From NCBI RefSeq assembly GCF_000019665.1, contig NC_010794.1:1054001-1118000 (forward strand): 64,000 bases of DNA. The letters are read 5' to 3'. Position numbers and translations under genes: made by a program. The notes beneath the pieces are model-generated. The model was not told the origin of the DNA. It was given only the letters and a program-made list of their open reading frames with translations, and searched no databases. Position 1 is the first letter of the stretch. The number at the start of each line of letters is the position of its first letter. Of the stretch, positions 1-8,686 are shown one piece after another. Source of the stretch: Methylacidiphilum infernorum V4. GTDB taxonomy: Bacteria > Verrucomicrobiota > Verrucomicrobiia > Methylacidiphilales > Methylacidiphilaceae.

Positions 1-32
1 CAGGGATCCTTTTTTTAATTTTTAGTATTGTT

Positions 33-2603
33 ATGGAATCTTTCGGGCGATTCAGAGCCGTAGAAGAGGCCTTAGAGGCTTTCCAGCAGTTTTCTGAATT
101 TGCAAGAACAAAATTTAAAGCTCATCCTGATTGGTTAGAGTGGATCAAAAGCATGGAAATTTCTGATCCCGGCCATTTCCGTGGACCGGGAAGGCTCAAC
201 ATTGATTGGATGGAAAGTCTATCCCGTTATCCTTCAACTTTGCAGGGGCGCATTGAAGCCCTGAAGCAATTAAAACAAAGAGAAATTCTCAGGATAGGTT
301 TTTTCGATTTTTCCTTGGTATGGAACTTGGAGAAAGTTTTGAAAAACCTTTCTCTGGTGGCGGATTTTTGCTTGGAAATCCTTTTAAAACTGGCTAAAGA
401 AGGCCATCCTCCCTTTTGTTCCTTTCCCTTCGCCATTATATCGATGGGAAAATTAGGGGGAAACGAACTCAATTACAGTTCTGATATTGACCTGGTTTTC
501 ATCCATAACGGCTCCGATGACCATCACGACAATGCTAACCGTTTGGGTAAAAAAATAGTACAGCTTTTTTCTTTCGCCCATGGCGGCTTTTACCGAATCG
601 ATCTCCGGCTAAGGCCAGAAGGCCATAGCGGAATTCTCGTTCCTTCTCTCAAGTATTGTGAAAACTATTATTTTTCCTTGGGAGAAAGCTGGGAGAGGAT
701 GGCTTTAATTAAAGCTCGAAGATCGGCTGGAGATAGCTCTCTAGCCTACGAATTTGAAATTTTGCGTTCTCTTTTTTCTTTCCCAAAGCATTTAACCGAA
801 GAAATGTTCGAAGAGGTCATAGAAATCAAGTCCAGGATTGAAAAGGAGATCCTGGCCGAAGATTCCAGGAAGAGAAATATTAAACTTGGAGAAGGAGGCA
901 TACGGGAAATCGAATTTATAGTGCAGGCTTTTCAGGTTGTTTATGGGGCCCGTTTCCCTATTCTCCAAGGCCGGTCGACTCTGGAAACCCTCGATTGTCT
1001 CTATGAGTGCGGACTCATTCCTGGAAAAGAGGTTGAAGAGCTCAAAAGAGCCTACGTTTTTTTCAGGCAACTAGAAAATAGGCTGCAGATGGTAGCCGAT
1101 CTTCAAACGCACCTGATACCCGATAATGAAAAAGCAAAGGAGGCAATCGCTTCTTCTTTGGGTTTGGAACTTGAACAGTTTGAAACCCTAATCGAGAATT
1201 ACAGGGCCACCGTCCGTAGGCTCTTTTCTTCTCTCTTTCCCCTTTCCAATGAAAAAAAAGAGTTTATTTTTAACCTTGAGATCTTTTCTGATCCTCAAAA
1301 AGCAAAGCGGGATTTACAATCTCTTGAAGGTGGACATTCCTTTAGAACGATAAAATCCTTGAGGCGGCTTTTTCCTTTATTGGAGGAAAAACTAAAAAAC
1401 ATGGTTGATCCCAACCTCTGTTTGAGCAGGTTTGTCCAGTTTACCGACAAATATGGTCTAAAATCCATGCTTTTTGAATCTTTAGCTTCGAGTCCAAAGG
1501 CTCTTGAACTGCTATTGCGGCTTTTTGATTCTAGTTCTTTTTTTACCGAAATTCTCTTGTTTCAACCCGAGCTATTCGAGGATGTATGCAGGAGTGACGG
1601 TCTTTACACCAAGAAAACGGTCGATGCTTTTTATAGCGAATTGGCCTTGATTGACAAAGATCATAAGACCCGGTTTCGGATCTATAGAAAAGGGGAACTA
1701 TTTAGAATATTTTTAAGGGATATTTTAGGTCTTGCCAACCTTCTAGAGATAGAAGAAGAATACACAGCCCTTGCCGAGGCGATACTCAAACGAGCCCTCC
1801 AACTTTGCCATGCCAGGTCCAATGCGATCATCGGTATGGGCAGACTAGGGGGAAAAGAGCTTGGATACGGGTCAGATTTGGACTGCCTCTTTATCGGGAA
1901 TAACTTGAGTGGAGCCTTGGAACTGAACCGGTTTCTTTCTGAAATGTCTCCAGTTGGAATACTCTATAATTTTGATTTTCGGCTAAGACCCCATGGGGAA
2001 GGTCCCATTGTTCTCGACGAGAAGGTTTATGAAGATTATTACCGCACTCAAGCCTTGTTCTGGGAAATCCAAGCCTTGCATCGTGCTCGTTTCGTTTGTG
2101 GTGATGAACAAAAGGCCCAAAAGTTCATACGGTTTGTTGATGAACTGTGGTTAGACTGGAGCAATCATATTCCCTGGCAGGAATTCTTTGCCTTGAGGGA
2201 ACGAATCCAAAAGGAAAGAGATAGCCATGTTCCCCCGATTTACCGGTTTAAAACATCTCCAGGAGGTCTTTTAGATATCGAACTGGGTCTCCAGATATGG
2301 CTAATGCTCAGGAAAATCCGAGAACCCAGCCTATGGAAGGGTTTTTTATGGTTGGAAAAAGAAGATCCACAAGCTTCTCATGCAGCCCAAAAAGGTTATC
2401 TTTTTTTGAGAAAGGTTGAGTCTGTCCTTAGAAGGGAAAGAAATAGCCCGGTATCTGTTCTTCCCGTGGAGGAGCAGGGACAAGCAAAACTGGCCAAGTT
2501 GTTGGGATTTAAATCAGCTAAGGATTTCATGGAGTACTATTCTCAAGTCCTGGAGTCGAATCAGAAACTCTTTGAGAGACTAACTTCTCAAAAGCTTCCT
2601 TAG
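33..2603 (+). CDS. glnE: Bifunctional glutamine synthetase adenylyltransferase/adenylyl-removing enzyme
   Basis: This enzyme adds AMP to, and removes it from, glutamine synthetase, tuning ammonia assimilation to nitrogen supply. Two copies of the nucleotidyltransferase signature are visible: SMGKLGGNELNYSSDIDL near residue 136 (N-terminal deadenylylase half) and GMGRLGGKELGYGSDLD near residue 600 (C-terminal adenylylase half). This double arrangement is specific to GlnE. At 856 residues it is somewhat shorter than the ~945-residue enterobacterial enzyme but reaches the usual C-terminal helix. The reading frame stays open from base 3 to the ATG at 33, so a start upstream of the window cannot be excluded, although the early HPDWL motif suggests little is missing. 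Its last 77 bases overlap the convergent rnc gene. Confidence 0.95.
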   Translation: MESFGRFRAVEEALEAFQQFSEFARTKFKAHPDWLEWIKSMEISDPGHFRGPGRLNIDWMESLSRYPSTLQGRIEALKQLKQREILRIGFFDFSLVWNLEKVLKNLSLVADFCLEILLKLAKEGHPPFCSFPFAIISMGKLGGNELNYSSDIDLVFIHNGSDDHHDNANRLGKKIVQLFSFAHGGFYRIDLRLRPEGHSGILVPSLKYCENYYFSLGESWERMALIKARRSAGDSSLAYEFEILRSLFSFPKHLTEEMFEEVIEIKSRIEKEILAEDSRKRNIKLGEGGIREIEFIVQAFQVVYGARFPILQGRSTLETLDCLYECGLIPGKEVEELKRAYVFFRQLENRLQMVADLQTHLIPDNEKAKEAIASSLGLELEQFETLIENYRATVRRLFSSLFPLSNEKKEFIFNLEIFSDPQKAKRDLQSLEGGHSFRTIKSLRRLFPLLEEKLKNMVDPNLCLSRFVQFTDKYGLKSMLFESLASSPKALELLLRLFDSSSFFTEILLFQPELFEDVCRSDGLYTKKTVDAFYSELALIDKDHKTRFRIYRKGELFRIFLRDILGLANLLEIEEEYTALAEAILKRALQLCHARSNAIIGMGRLGGKELGYGSDLDCLFIGNNLSGALELNRFLSEMSPVGILYNFDFRLRPHGEGPIVLDEKVYEDYYRTQALFWEIQALHRARFVCGDEQKAQKFIRFVDELWLDWSNHIPWQEFFALRERIQKERDSHVPPIYRFKTSPGGLLDIELGLQIWLMLRKIREPSLWKGFLWLEKEDPQASHAAQKGYLFLRKVESVLRRERNSPVSVLPVEEQGQAKLAKLLGFKSAKDFMEYYSQVLESNQKLFERLTSQKLP

Positions 2604-3270
2604 CTGCTCGAAGTTCGGCTTCTTTTTTGCTTTTTCCGGATCCTTTACCCAATACTTGGTTTTTCCATGAAACCTCTACTTCATACCATTTATTGTGGGC
2701 TTCTCCACTTTCCAGGACGATACGATAGATGGGCAACTCGGTTCCTTTTTTCTGTAAAAATTCTTGGAGGAGTCCCTTTGAGTTTTCATGCTCAACAAAA
2801 CGCATAGGATCTTTTTCCAGTTCCATAAATAGGGGATTGAATAGCTCAAAGATAAAGCTTTTAGCTCTATCCCATCCTCCATCTAGATATAATGCCCCGA
2901 TAACCGATTCCAATGCATTGGCCAAGTTAGAAGGTTTGGTTCTACCCTGGTTTTTTTCTTCTCCTTTACCTAAGCGCAAGTACTTCCCGATTTCCAGGAG
3001 GGAGGCTAGGGAACACAAGTTCTTACGGCTGACCAGTCGTGCTCTTAATTTGGTCAGTTTACCTTCATCAAAAGAAGGAAAAAGCTGAAAAAGTTTCTCG
3101 GTAACGGCAAGGCCTAGGACGGCATCACCGAGAAATTCTAACCTCTGAAAATCTCCCTTGTTGACTCTGATGGATTCAACAAAAAAGGAAGGATGCGTCA
3201 ACGCTTCTTCAAGCAGCTGCGGATTTTTAAAGGCATAGCCCATTTTTTTTTCTAGTTCTTCAAGCTGCAT
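2527..3270 (-). CDS. rnc: Ribonuclease III
   Basis: This double-strand-specific endoribonuclease processes rRNA precursors and structured mRNAs. The signature RLEFLGDAVLGL lies near residues 43-54, followed by a second acidic stretch (ALYLDGGW). A double-stranded-RNA-binding domain occupies roughly residues 160-235, ending in the typical SGKSKKEAELRAAKEA helix. The length of 247 residues is normal for the family. It is the last gene of a tightly packed leftward run, with only 3 bases between the xerC/D-like stop and its ATG. The tail after the dsRBD is read in the opposite direction as glnE coding sequence. Confidence 0.95.
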   Translation of the reverse strand: MQLEELEKKMGYAFKNPQLLEEALTHPSFFVESIRVNKGDFQRLEFLGDAVLGLAVTEKLFQLFPSFDEGKLTKLRARLVSRKNLCSLASLLEIGKYLRLGKGEEKNQGRTKPSNLANALESVIGALYLDGGWDRAKSFIFELFNPLFMELEKDPMRFVEHENSKGLLQEFLQKKGTELPIYRIVLESGEAHNKWYEVEVSWKNQVLGKGSGKSKKEAELRAAKEAFEKLVSQRVSDSTPGLENSTP

Positions 3271-3273
3271 GGC

Positions 3274-4221
3274 CTAGAGTGAGGTTTTGCAATCGTGGGC
3301 TGGTGTCGGCAGTGACCGAGGATGACATCGACGATGGATTTCTTTGAGATGCTTGAGATTCACATGGGTGTAAATCTGTGTTGTTGCAATATTGGCATGG
3401 CCAAGAAGCTCTTGGATGACCCGTAAATCGGCTCCATTTTCCACCAGATGGCTGGCAAAGGTGTGCCTTAAAAGATGAGGATAGACTTTTTTATCAATCC
3501 CCCCAAGCCGTGCATAATGAATGATCAACTGCCTTATTCGGGATCGAGTTAAAGGCTGACCTCTCTGGTTCAGAAAAACTTCCCCCCGAGTTTTCTTTGC
3601 CAGGAGCTTTGTTCTTCCTTCTGCAATATATTTATCGAGGGCTTCCTTTGCACACTTTCCAATCGGAACCGCTCTTTCTTTGTTTCCTTTTCCCAATACC
3701 TTAATCTGAAAGTGTTCCGGGTAGTAGGACTCCAATTTCAAGGATATCAGCTCGGAGACCCTTAATCCTGAACTATAAAGAAGCTCTAGTATTGCTTTAT
3801 CCCTCCATCCCAATGGGGTATCGGGGAAAGGGGCTTGCAGAAGCTTTTCGATCTCTTTTGTAGTCAAAAACTGGGGCAACCTTGACTGTATAGAGGGTAG
3901 CTCTTTGTGATCCAAGGGATTGGTTTTGATTTTATTTTGCTCTTTAAGATACTCAAAAAGGTGGCGTAAGGCAATAATCGTAATTTTAATCGAACTATCC
4001 GACAATCCTCTTTTTCTTTCTTCATCCAAGAAAAGCTCAATGTGGCTACTGCGCACCGAACCGATAGAAAGCTTGTGGCTAAGAACCCAATCGAGAAATT
4101 TTTCAAGAATTTGGCGGTAAAGAAGCTGGGTATTAATCGCATGGCTTCTTTCTATGGCAAGAAAGGCTAAGGCCTTTTCTATTGTCTTTTGCCAACTCTG
4201 TTCGGATGGTTGTGGTTTCAC
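3274..4221 (-). CDS. xerD: Tyrosine recombinase of the XerC/XerD type
   Basis: This is a site-specific recombinase, most likely for resolving chromosome dimers at dif. An N-terminal SAM-like core-binding domain (about residues 10-95) precedes the catalytic domain. The catalytic set is visible: Arg in SGLRVSEL (~153), Lys in KGNKERAVP, the HLLRHTFASHL box (~252), His in LLGHANI and the nucleophilic Tyr in TQIYTHV (~283). The length of 315 residues is typical of XerC/XerD. It sits between a nucleotidyltransferase and rnc in a compact leftward operon of housekeeping genes, which argues for a chromosomal Xer protein and against a phage or island integrase. XerC and XerD cannot be separated with certainty from sequence reading alone. 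Confidence 0.88.
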   Translation of the reverse strand: MKPQPSEQSWQKTIEKALAFLAIERSHAINTQLLYRQILEKFLDWVLSHKLSIGSVRSSHIELFLDEERKRGLSDSSIKITIIALRHLFEYLKEQNKIKTNPLDHKELPSIQSRLPQFLTTKEIEKLLQAPFPDTPLGWRDKAILELLYSSGLRVSELISLKLESYYPEHFQIKVLGKGNKERAVPIGKCAKEALDKYIAEGRTKLLAKKTRGEVFLNQRGQPLTRSRIRQLIIHYARLGGIDKKVYPHLLRHTFASHLVENGADLRVIQELLGHANIATTQIYTHVNLKHLKEIHRRCHPRSLPTPAHDCKTSL

Positions 4222-4223
4222 TT

Positions 4224-4928
4224 TTAGCCGTTTAACATCCCTAAAGTTTGAGGATCACGCACATCCACGCAACGACCGGAGAGTATAAAACCGAAGAGTT
4301 TGCCTTCTTGAGAAAGTAGCCGCAAGGCATCGGTCAGTTCATATTCACCGCGTGGAGAAAGAGGCAGAGATTCCATGTATCCGAATATCTTGGGACTCAG
4401 GATATATATCCCTGCATTATAAAAAGCTTCTTTCAAGAGTTCGGGTTTTTGAGGCTTTTCTATAATACCCGTAATGCGGCAAAGGGAATCTATAAAGACA
4501 GCTCCTCCCTTGGATAGATCCTCCCCTTGAGTAAGTCCCACCAACCCATCTCCCTTATACCCGCGGGCCATTAGTCCGTACTGCAGGGGATCTTCCAGGA
4601 GAATATCTCCATAAGACAGAAAGAAAGGTTCATCCTGGACTAAATCTCGGGCAAGGAGGGGAGCTTTTCCTGTTCCGTCTTGAATCTTTTGAAAACGGTA
4701 ATCTATTTTTACTCCAAGGGATTGCCCTTCCTGGAAATAATCCATGATTTTTTCAGCCCTATATCCCACGACAACACAAAAATGATCTACCTGGGCTTTT
4801 TCTTGCAACCCCCTTATTATCCATTCCAGGATGGGCTTGTTTTTTACTTTAAGCATGGGTTTGGGCAGCTCTAGAGTCAACTCTTTCATTCGACTGCCTT
4901 TGCCCGCGGCAAGAATGATGGCTTTCAT
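4224..4928 (-). CDS. Sugar-phosphate nucleotidyltransferase
   Basis: The protein opens with the NTP-transferase signature AIILAAGKGSRMKELT, followed by LPKPMLKVKNKPILEWII. These are the nucleotide-binding loop and sugar-binding strand of the RmlA/ManC/GlmU family. Such enzymes join a sugar-1-phosphate to a nucleoside triphosphate to give an activated NDP-sugar for cell-surface polysaccharides. It has 234 residues and only the catalytic domain, without a left-handed beta-helix acyltransferase. Its ATG overlaps the rdgB stop by four bases, so the two are probably translationally coupled. The sugar and base specificity cannot be read from the sequence. Confidence 0.85.
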   Translation of the reverse strand: MKAIILAAGKGSRMKELTLELPKPMLKVKNKPILEWIIRGLQEKAQVDHFCVVVGYRAEKIMDYFQEGQSLGVKIDYRFQKIQDGTGKAPLLARDLVQDEPFFLSYGDILLEDPLQYGLMARGYKGDGLVGLTQGEDLSKGGAVFIDSLCRITGIIEKPQKPELLKEAFYNAGIYILSPKIFGYMESLPLSPRGEYELTDALRLLSQEGKLFGFILSGRCVDVRDPQTLGMLNG

Positions 4929-5527
4929 GAATGCCCTTCCATCCGGTTTTCTAGAAAAAAGGCTTTCAGTTCCTGGCAGGCTTTCCCCCTATGACTGACA
5001 AGATCTTTTTGTTTTTCATCCAGTTCGGCCATGGTTAAAGAATAACCTTCGGGAATGAATATGGGGTCGTAACCAAAACCTCCTCCGCCTTTTTGTCTAT
5101 CTGCTATTATGCCATAACAAAAAGCGGTGGTTTCAAAAAGAATTTTTTTCTTCTTGACCAAGACAAGAGCACAAACGAACCTAGCCCTTCGGTCCGTAAT
5201 ATTTTTACTCTGCAGGTTTTTGAGCAGTTTATCTATGTTTTCTTGGGCACTGCTGCCTTCGCCGGCATACCGGCTTGAAAAAATACCGGGTTCTCCATGA
5301 AGGGAAAAGACCTCTAAGCCCGAATCATCCGCTAAAACAAATCCCTCGTAAATTTCGGATAAAGCCATCCCTTTCAGCTTTGCATTATCCCTGTAACTCT
5401 TTGCAGTTTCATTAGGCAAAAGTCTTTTTAGATCTTCGGGTAAAGCTTCCAGGGTAAGAGGGTAGAGAAGTCTTGAAAATTCAAGGTATTTATGCCGATT
5501 CGAGGTGGCCAAGAGAATTTTTTGCAT
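4925..5527 (-). CDS. rdgB: Non-canonical purine NTP pyrophosphatase (RdgB/HAM1)
   Basis: This house-cleaning enzyme hydrolyses dITP, ITP and XTP to monophosphates and keeps deaminated purines out of DNA and RNA. Visible family motifs are the N-terminal LLATSNRHKYLEF, the catalytic DDSGLEV with GIFSSRYAG, GGGGFGYDPIF, and the C-terminal ELDEKQKDLVSHRGKA. The length of about 200 residues is standard. A TTG two codons upstream is in frame, but the ATG at 5527 fits the family start better. It is the first gene of the leftward run rdgB, nucleotidyltransferase, xer, rnc. Confidence 0.94.
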   Translation of the reverse strand: MQKILLATSNRHKYLEFSRLLYPLTLEALPEDLKRLLPNETAKSYRDNAKLKGMALSEIYEGFVLADDSGLEVFSLHGEPGIFSSRYAGEGSSAQENIDKLLKNLQSKNITDRRARFVCALVLVKKKKILFETTAFCYGIIADRQKGGGGFGYDPIFIPEGYSLTMAELDEKQKDLVSHRGKACQELKAFFLENRMEGHS

Positions 5528-5722
5528 GATCAAAAGAAAACCTTTTTTTTGTAGCCCTCTTGTCGTTCTCTTTTTAGCTTTGGTTTTTGGCTGGATATAA
5601 AGCTATATGGTTGCAAAGATAAAAAAAACGGTTAATATGTCAACCATCAACGCAATGGAGAGCATGATCGAGGGCTCCTTGGGCCGGTGGAGGTCTCTTA
5701 AGGCCTGACTTAATCCACTTAG

Positions 5723-5794
5723 GCGCGGTTAGCTCAGAGGCAGAGCATCACCTTGACACGGTGGGGGTCACAGGTTCAAATCCTGTACCGCGCA
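5723..5794 (+). tRNA. tRNA-Val (anticodon GAC)
   Basis: A complete cloverleaf can be drawn. The acceptor arms GCGCGGT and ACCGCGC pair over 7 bp, the D arm contains AGCTCAGAGGCAGAGC, the anticodon stem TCACC pairs with GGTGG around loop TTGACAC, and the T arm is ACAGG-TTCAAAT-CCTGT. The loop places GAC at positions 34-36, which reads valine codons. The 3' CCA is not encoded. It stands alone between rdgB and the transaldolase gene. Confidence 0.96.
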
Positions 5795-5932
5795 AGAAAA
5801 TGTCACCGTTCGTATTTCTAATCGGATAGTTTTTTCTCTAACACCACCTTTTAGAATGAGTAGGGAACCAAAAGGGTAGATTTTTAAGGAACTGTTTTTT
5901 CTCTTCTTTGTTTATTTAGAAAAAAAGGAACC

Positions 5933-7018
5933 ATGAAGCCGACCCAAAAACTCCGCGAATTAAGACAAAGCCTTTGGTTGGATAACATCTCCAGGGAAAT
6001 GCTTGAAAAGGGGATATTGAAAAGGTATATCGATGAATTTTCCATTTCCGGTTTAACCTCCAACCCGACTATTTTTGATCATGCTATTGCCCACTCCCAT
6101 TTTTACGATAAGAGCATTGTTGAATTGTCTTCTAGGGGATTAGAAGGTGAAGAACTTTTTTTTAAGCTGGCCATAGACGATCTTCAGAGGGCAGCCGATC
6201 TTTTCCTCCCCATTCATGAACAGACTTCCAGGAAAGACGGTTGGGTTTCCTTGGAAATTTCTCCCCTTTTGGCTTATGATGCCGAAAAAACTCTTCTAGA
6301 AGCTAAAAGGCTTCATGAGGCTTTCCAAAGACCGAATCTTTTCATCAAGATCCCGGGAACAAAAGAAGGCTTACCTGCCATTGAAGAAGCCATCTTTGAG
6401 GGAGTTTCGATCAATGTCACTCTTCTCTTTACCCCCGAACATTATAAAGGGGCAGCTGAAGCCTACATGAGGGGGTTGGAAAGGAGACTCTCCAAGGGAC
6501 TTCCCTTGGACACGGTCTTTTCTGTGGCTTCCTTGTTTGTGAGCCGTTGGGATAAAGCGACCATGAATATTGTACCGGGTAGCCTGAAGAACAAGCTTGG
6601 GATTGCTATAGCCAAGAAGACTTACAAGATCTACAGGGATTTGCTTGATTCAGACAGGTGGAATTTGCTTGCACATAAAAAAGCCAATCCCCAGTTGTTG
6701 TTATGGGCGAGCACCGGGACGAAAGATCCCCAAGCTTCCGACATTCTTTATGTTAAGAATCTCATAGCCCCGGATACCATTAACACGATGCCTGAAGAAA
6801 CCCTTTTGGCATTCGCCGATCATGGTCAAATTGGTGAAATTCTGCCTAGAGATGGAGGCGATGCGCAGTACATTTTAGCTCAATATCGCCAGTTGGGAAT
6901 CGATGACCAAGTCCTGGGACAAAGGCTTCAAAAAGAAGGGGCGGAAGCTTTCATAAATTCTTGGAAAGATCTTCTCAGCTCCTTGAAACAAAAGTCATCC
7001 CTCCTTAAGAGCTTCTAG
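5933..7018 (+). CDS. tal: Transaldolase
   Basis: This enzyme of the non-oxidative pentose phosphate pathway transfers a dihydroxyacetone unit from sedoheptulose-7-phosphate to glyceraldehyde-3-phosphate. The substrate loop GLTSNPTIFDHAI is near residue 40. The Schiff-base lysine lies in FIKIPGTKEGLPAIEEA near residue 139, followed by GVSINVTLLF. At 361 residues it belongs to the longer actinobacterial/cyanobacterial-like transaldolase type, longer than the ~317-residue E. coli type. It is a stand-alone gene and is followed by a strong hairpin at 7025-7052. Confidence 0.93.
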   Translation: MKPTQKLRELRQSLWLDNISREMLEKGILKRYIDEFSISGLTSNPTIFDHAIAHSHFYDKSIVELSSRGLEGEELFFKLAIDDLQRAADLFLPIHEQTSRKDGWVSLEISPLLAYDAEKTLLEAKRLHEAFQRPNLFIKIPGTKEGLPAIEEAIFEGVSINVTLLFTPEHYKGAAEAYMRGLERRLSKGLPLDTVFSVASLFVSRWDKATMNIVPGSLKNKLGIAIAKKTYKIYRDLLDSDRWNLLAHKKANPQLLLWASTGTKDPQASDILYVKNLIAPDTINTMPEETLLAFADHGQIGEILPRDGGDAQYILAQYRQLGIDDQVLGQRLQKEGAEAFINSWKDLLSSLKQKSSLLKSF

Positions 7019-7024
7019 CGCTTC

Positions 7025-7052
7025 GGAATGTTCTTGTTAAATTGAACATTCC
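7025..7052 (+). terminator. Hairpin after transaldolase, probable terminator
   Basis: A perfect 9-bp inverted repeat, GGAATGTTC and GAACATTCC, encloses a 10-base loop immediately after the tal stop codon. The downstream stretch is T-rich but interrupted (AAGAATTTCCTTTTT), so intrinsic termination may be imperfect. Confidence 0.6.
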
Positions 7053-7144
7053 AAGAATTTCCTTTTTCGGGCATTAAACAGGAACACAACATTTTTTCCA
7101 GATTGATTGGAATTAAAATGTTATTGTTGATATATTGTATTTTC

Positions 7145-7849
7145 ATGCATCCATCTCTACCTCGACTCTTGAAATTGCAGCAGATGGACCAAAAGATTTT
7201 CGAAAGCCGTCAATTCTTGGTCAAGATTCCTCGCGAGATCGAACAAGTTCAAAAACAACTTAAGGCAGAACAGGAGTTAATCAGCCGTTATAAAAAAGAA
7301 CTTCTGCAAATCGAGCTGTCGATTAAAGAGCTTGAAGAGGAAATTGCCGGCATTAAGTCAAAAATTAACCAGTATAAATTACAGCAGCTTTCAACTAGAA
7401 AAAACGAAGAATACCAAGCCCTTTCGCATCAGATCGTAAGTGCGGAATCTAAAGTATCGGCTATGGAAGATAAAATCCTTGAATTGTTGGATAAAAAAGA
7501 AATGCTTTCAAAAACTTTCAAAGAACAGGAATCCAAATTCCACCGTTGTTCGGCTGAAATAAACGGCAAGATTGAAAACCTATTGATCCAAAAGAAGATG
7601 CTTGAGAAAAACCTCGATCAACTCCTAGAGGAAAGGAAAAACTATGCTTCCGGTCTTGATCAACACTTACTAAAGAACTATCAGAGAATAGCCGCCGCAA
7701 AACCGGGTTCAGCCATAGTGCCTGTAACAGACGAAAGTTGTGGAGGCTGTCATATGAAAATGACAAAACAAACCTATCTCAAAGTAAAGTCTTCAGAAGA
7801 ACTTGTGTTCTGTGAATATTGTGGTAGAATTTTATTTTTTCCCCAATAA
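7145..7849 (+). CDS. Coiled-coil protein with C-terminal C4 zinc ribbon
   Basis: This 234-residue protein is almost entirely a long antiparallel coiled coil (about residues 10-180) ending in a zinc ribbon with paired cysteines CGGCHMKM and FCEYCGRI. That is the architecture of the widespread bacterial C4-type zinc-ribbon family (DUF164-like), whose members have been linked to nucleic acids or membrane traffic without a firm biochemical role. A TTG 14 codons upstream is in frame, but the ATG at 7145 is chosen because family members begin with a short stretch before KLQQMDQKI. It is followed closely by rpoZ and smpB, perhaps in one transcript. Confidence 0.8.
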   Translation: MHPSLPRLLKLQQMDQKIFESRQFLVKIPREIEQVQKQLKAEQELISRYKKELLQIELSIKELEEEIAGIKSKINQYKLQQLSTRKNEEYQALSHQIVSAESKVSAMEDKILELLDKKEMLSKTFKEQESKFHRCSAEINGKIENLLIQKKMLEKNLDQLLEERKNYASGLDQHLLKNYQRIAAAKPGSAIVPVTDESCGGCHMKMTKQTYLKVKSSEELVFCEYCGRILFFPQ

Positions 7850-7860
7850 TTTTTAGACAA

Positions 7861-8112
7861 ATGAACACGACTCAAGAAAATAATATTGCCCAGTTGCTTT
7901 CTGCTGCCCTGGCCAAAGTTGAAATCCCAGAAGTACTTGTCAACATGGTATCGCGGCGCGTAAGGCTTTTGGCTAAAGGAGCAAAACCACTTGTAGAAGT
8001 TCCTCCTCAATGGAATTACATGCAGATTGCTTTGAAAGAAATTGCAGAGGGAAGGCTAAGTTGGGAGCTTGTACCTCAAGAAGAAAAAGAGGAGTCTTCA
8101 CCAGAAGCATAA
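7861..8112 (+). CDS. rpoZ: RNA polymerase omega subunit
   Basis: A small acidic-tailed protein of 83 residues. Its core NMVSRRVRLLAKGAKPLVE followed by ALKEIAEGRLSW aligns by eye with the conserved omega pattern of an arginine-rich helix, a short linker with PLVE, and ALREIAEG. Omega stabilises the beta-prime subunit and assists polymerase assembly. It lies 11 bases after the zinc-ribbon gene and 47 bases before smpB. The N-terminal 25 residues are divergent, so the assignment rests on the central motif. Confidence 0.82.
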   Translation: MNTTQENNIAQLLSAALAKVEIPEVLVNMVSRRVRLLAKGAKPLVEVPPQWNYMQIALKEIAEGRLSWELVPQEEKEESSPEA

Positions 8113-8159
8113 AGGCCGATCGTGCCCAACAGCTTGTCTTAAACAATCGTCCCTAGAAC

Positions 8160-8618
8160 ATGGAAAGAGACCTTGTTGTCAATAGGAGGGCGAGGAAAGA
8201 TTACCAGATTTTAAAGACGCTAGAAGCAGGAATTGTTCTTCTAGGCTCCGAAGTGAAGTCTCTAAAGGCAGGTAAGGGAAGCCTGGAAGGGGCATTTGCA
8301 AGAGTAGAAAACGGAGAGGCCTTTCTTTACCAGATGAACATTTCTCCTTATGAAAAAGCTGCCTCCTATGCCCTTCGGGATCCGAAGGCACCGAGAAAGC
8401 TTTTGCTTCATAAAAAAGAAATTGGAGAGCTTGCCGGCGCCATTTCCAGGCAGGGAAGAACGATAGTCCCTTTAAAACTTTATTTCCGCCGGGGCAAAAT
8501 CAAAGTGCTCCTGGGTATAGCTTCTGGAAGAAGCAAAGTCGATAAGAGAGAGAAAATAAAAGAGCAGGAAACGCAAAGAGAAATAAGTAGAGTTCTTAAA
8601 AGAAGAAGAGAATTTTAA
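8160..8618 (+). CDS. smpB: SsrA-binding protein (trans-translation)
   Basis: SmpB binds tmRNA and delivers it to stalled ribosomes. Family hallmarks are visible in order: VVNRRARKDYQIL, the GIVLLGSEVKSLKAGKGSL segment, FLYQMNISPYEKA, the RKLLLHKKEI helix, and the basic C-terminal tail KVDKREKIKEQETQREISR that mimics mRNA in the decoding site. Its 152 residues match the family. It ends directly at a short hairpin at 8619-8638. No tmRNA gene was found in this window. Confidence 0.96.
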   Translation: MERDLVVNRRARKDYQILKTLEAGIVLLGSEVKSLKAGKGSLEGAFARVENGEAFLYQMNISPYEKAASYALRDPKAPRKLLLHKKEIGELAGAISRQGRTIVPLKLYFRRGKIKVLLGIASGRSKVDKREKIKEQETQREISRVLKRRREF

Positions 8619-8638
8619 CTCCCCTGAGTATAGGGGAG
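8619..8638 (+). terminator. Short hairpin after smpB
   Basis: The arms CTCCCCT and AGGGGAG pair perfectly around a 6-base loop and overlap the end of smpB. No T-run follows, so it may be a weak terminator, an mRNA 3' stabiliser, or the outer edge of the adjacent insertion-sequence remnant. Confidence 0.45.
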
Positions 8639-8686
8639 CTAAACTCTAGTATTGCAAATAGAGCGTAATGGTGTATTATGTAGGGC

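Noticed and set aside
3274-4221. Tyrosine recombinase considered as the integrase of the island
   Set aside because: It is ~25 kb away, embedded in a tight housekeeping operon, and has the size and motifs of chromosomal XerC/XerD.
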